From Chloroflexota bacterium (lineage in GTDB: Bacteria > Chloroflexota > Dehalococcoidia > UBA2979): DNA of 32,721 nucleotides. The notes below the pieces were generated by a model. The model saw only the letters and a list, made by a program, of their open reading frames with translations, was not told the DNA's origin and searched no databases. The stretch's first letter is position 1. The number at the start of each line of letters is the position of its first letter. This document shows positions 32,295 to 32,721 of the stretch, piece after piece. The DNA lies in contig QWRD01000010.1 of the NCBI GenBank assembly GCA_003670575.1, forward strand, positions 1 to 32,721, read 5' to 3'. The translations under genes were made by a program, and so were the position numbers.

Positions 32295-32579
32295 ATGCAA
32301 CTACCCACACCCGAGCCGCCCGCGAGCAGTGCCCTGAGCGAGATCGCACCGAAACTGGCGGAACTCAGCGAGCACGTGCTGTTCGGCGACATTTGGGAGC
32401 GCCCCGGACTCTCCAAGCGCGATCGCAGCCTGATCACGATCGCCGCGCTCACCGTGCTCACCGTGCTCTACCACACGGATCAACTTCGAGGTCACATCGC
32501 CCGCGGTCACGACAACGGCCTGAGCCAGGACGAAATCATCGAGGCGATCACGCAGATGGCGTTCTATGGTGGCTGGGCT
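32295..32579 (+). pseudogene. Carboxymuconolactone decarboxylase-family gene interrupted by an IS element
   Basis: GAGGAG lies 7 nt before ATG 32295. The protein reads SEHVLFGDIWERPGLSKRDR and SLITIAALTVLTV, then LRGHIARGHDNGLSQDEIIE and QMAFYGGWA, matching the CMD/AhpD-like fold; the family's usual active-site cysteine pair is not visible here. Normal members continue after 'YGGWPxAxNA'; here the sequence stops at 32579 and becomes unrelated, where the IS left end begins. About 95 codons remain, so roughly the last 15-30 residues of the family are missing. These proteins act in aromatic degradation or peroxide reduction; no neighbour tells which. Confidence 0.82.
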
Positions 32580-32721
32580 TGCCCCGATCTGACGGACACC
32601 CAAGATAGGGCGTATAGGCCCGGAAGGATGTCCGAATGGAATCGACAGGACGGCGTGTGCGGCGTGAATTCACGGCCGCATACAAGACGGAAGTGGTTGA
32701 GCTCTGTCGCACGAGCGGCAA
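32580..32721 (+). mobile_element. Left end of an IS3-family insertion sequence (runs off the window)
   Basis: A candidate left terminus TGCCCCGATCTGACGGACAC begins at 32580, directly after the CMD coding sequence stops matching its family. OrfA starts 56 nt inside, at 32636. The right end and any target duplication are outside the window. The family call rests on the OrfA peptide. Confidence 0.75.
32636..32721 (+). CDS. IS3-family transposase OrfA (3' end missing)
   Basis: The first 28 codons read MESTGRRVRREFTAAYKTEV then VELCRTSG, matching the start of the OrfA helix-turn-helix domain (HTH_Tnp_1: 'RRRFTxEFKxEVVxLCRxSGKS'). GGAAGGA lies about 7 nt upstream of the ATG. OrfA binds the element's ends and, after -1 frameshifting with OrfB, forms the active transposase. 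Most of the gene is beyond the window. Confidence 0.85.
   Translation, partial: MESTGRRVRREFTAAYKTEVVELCRTSG

Overview
This is a GC-rich bacterial chromosome segment with tightly packed genes. The gene set and order suggest Chloroflexota, perhaps near Dehalococcoidia/Tepidiformales: protease, GH18-like protein, rsmD, coaD and a coiled-coil protein in one run, greA beside lysS, a DUF1786 gene, and class III CoA-transferases. This assignment is inference; no rRNA or other phylogenetic marker was searched. I found no rRNA, tRNA or CRISPR array.

Layout. (1) 1-1475: the 3' part of a peptide/opine-type ABC substrate-binding protein. It converges, across a 20-bp perfect hairpin, on a leftward four-gene acyl-CoA operon (1608-6968). 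In transcription order the operon holds two class III CoA-transferases, a ThDP-dependent 2-hydroxyacyl-CoA lyase/oxalyl-CoA decarboxylase-type enzyme, and a formyltransferase resembling the hydrolase domain of 10-formyl-THF dehydrogenase. (2) 7016-7635: two gene remnants back to back and a small membrane protein. (3) 7972-11021: leuS, then a DinB-family gene broken by two frameshifts. (4) 11136-16058: a leftward operon, S1C protease, inactive-looking GH18 protein, rsmD, coaD and coiled-coil protein, with overlapping starts and stops. (5) 16259-21564: greA, lysS, an SRPBCC-like protein, a PAS protein on the other strand, NUDIX and serS. (6) 21616-25874: an orphan AAA ATPase, OsmC, a 57-residue membrane protein, DUF1786, an intact DinB protein and another small membrane protein. 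(7) 25959-30428: a ferredoxin/membrane/nuclease-like fusion, two tandem secreted paralogs and a DUF6941-like protein. (8) 30550-32721: a frameshifted MFS exporter and a carboxymuconolactone-decarboxylase-family gene cut by the left end of an IS3-family element.

How the genes may work together. The best candidate for an undescribed system is the 1608-6968 operon. A CoA-transferase would activate a 2-hydroxy acid, the lyase would split it into an aldehyde or ketone plus formyl-CoA, and formyl-CoA would either donate its CoA to the next substrate or pass its formyl group onward. Only one of the two CoA-transferases keeps the catalytic aspartate, which suggests a heterodimer. Other points of interest are a ferredoxin fused to two membrane spans and a PD-(D/E)XK-like domain, a GreA lacking the usual acidic tip, a GH18 protein lacking the catalytic glutamate, and five starts where a -10 box lies exactly 6 nt before ATG, the geometry of leaderless mRNAs.

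Several genes are broken: single-base indels in the DinB and MFS genes, an IS insertion, and C-terminal scraps. The indels lie mostly in short homopolymers, so sequencing error remains possible.
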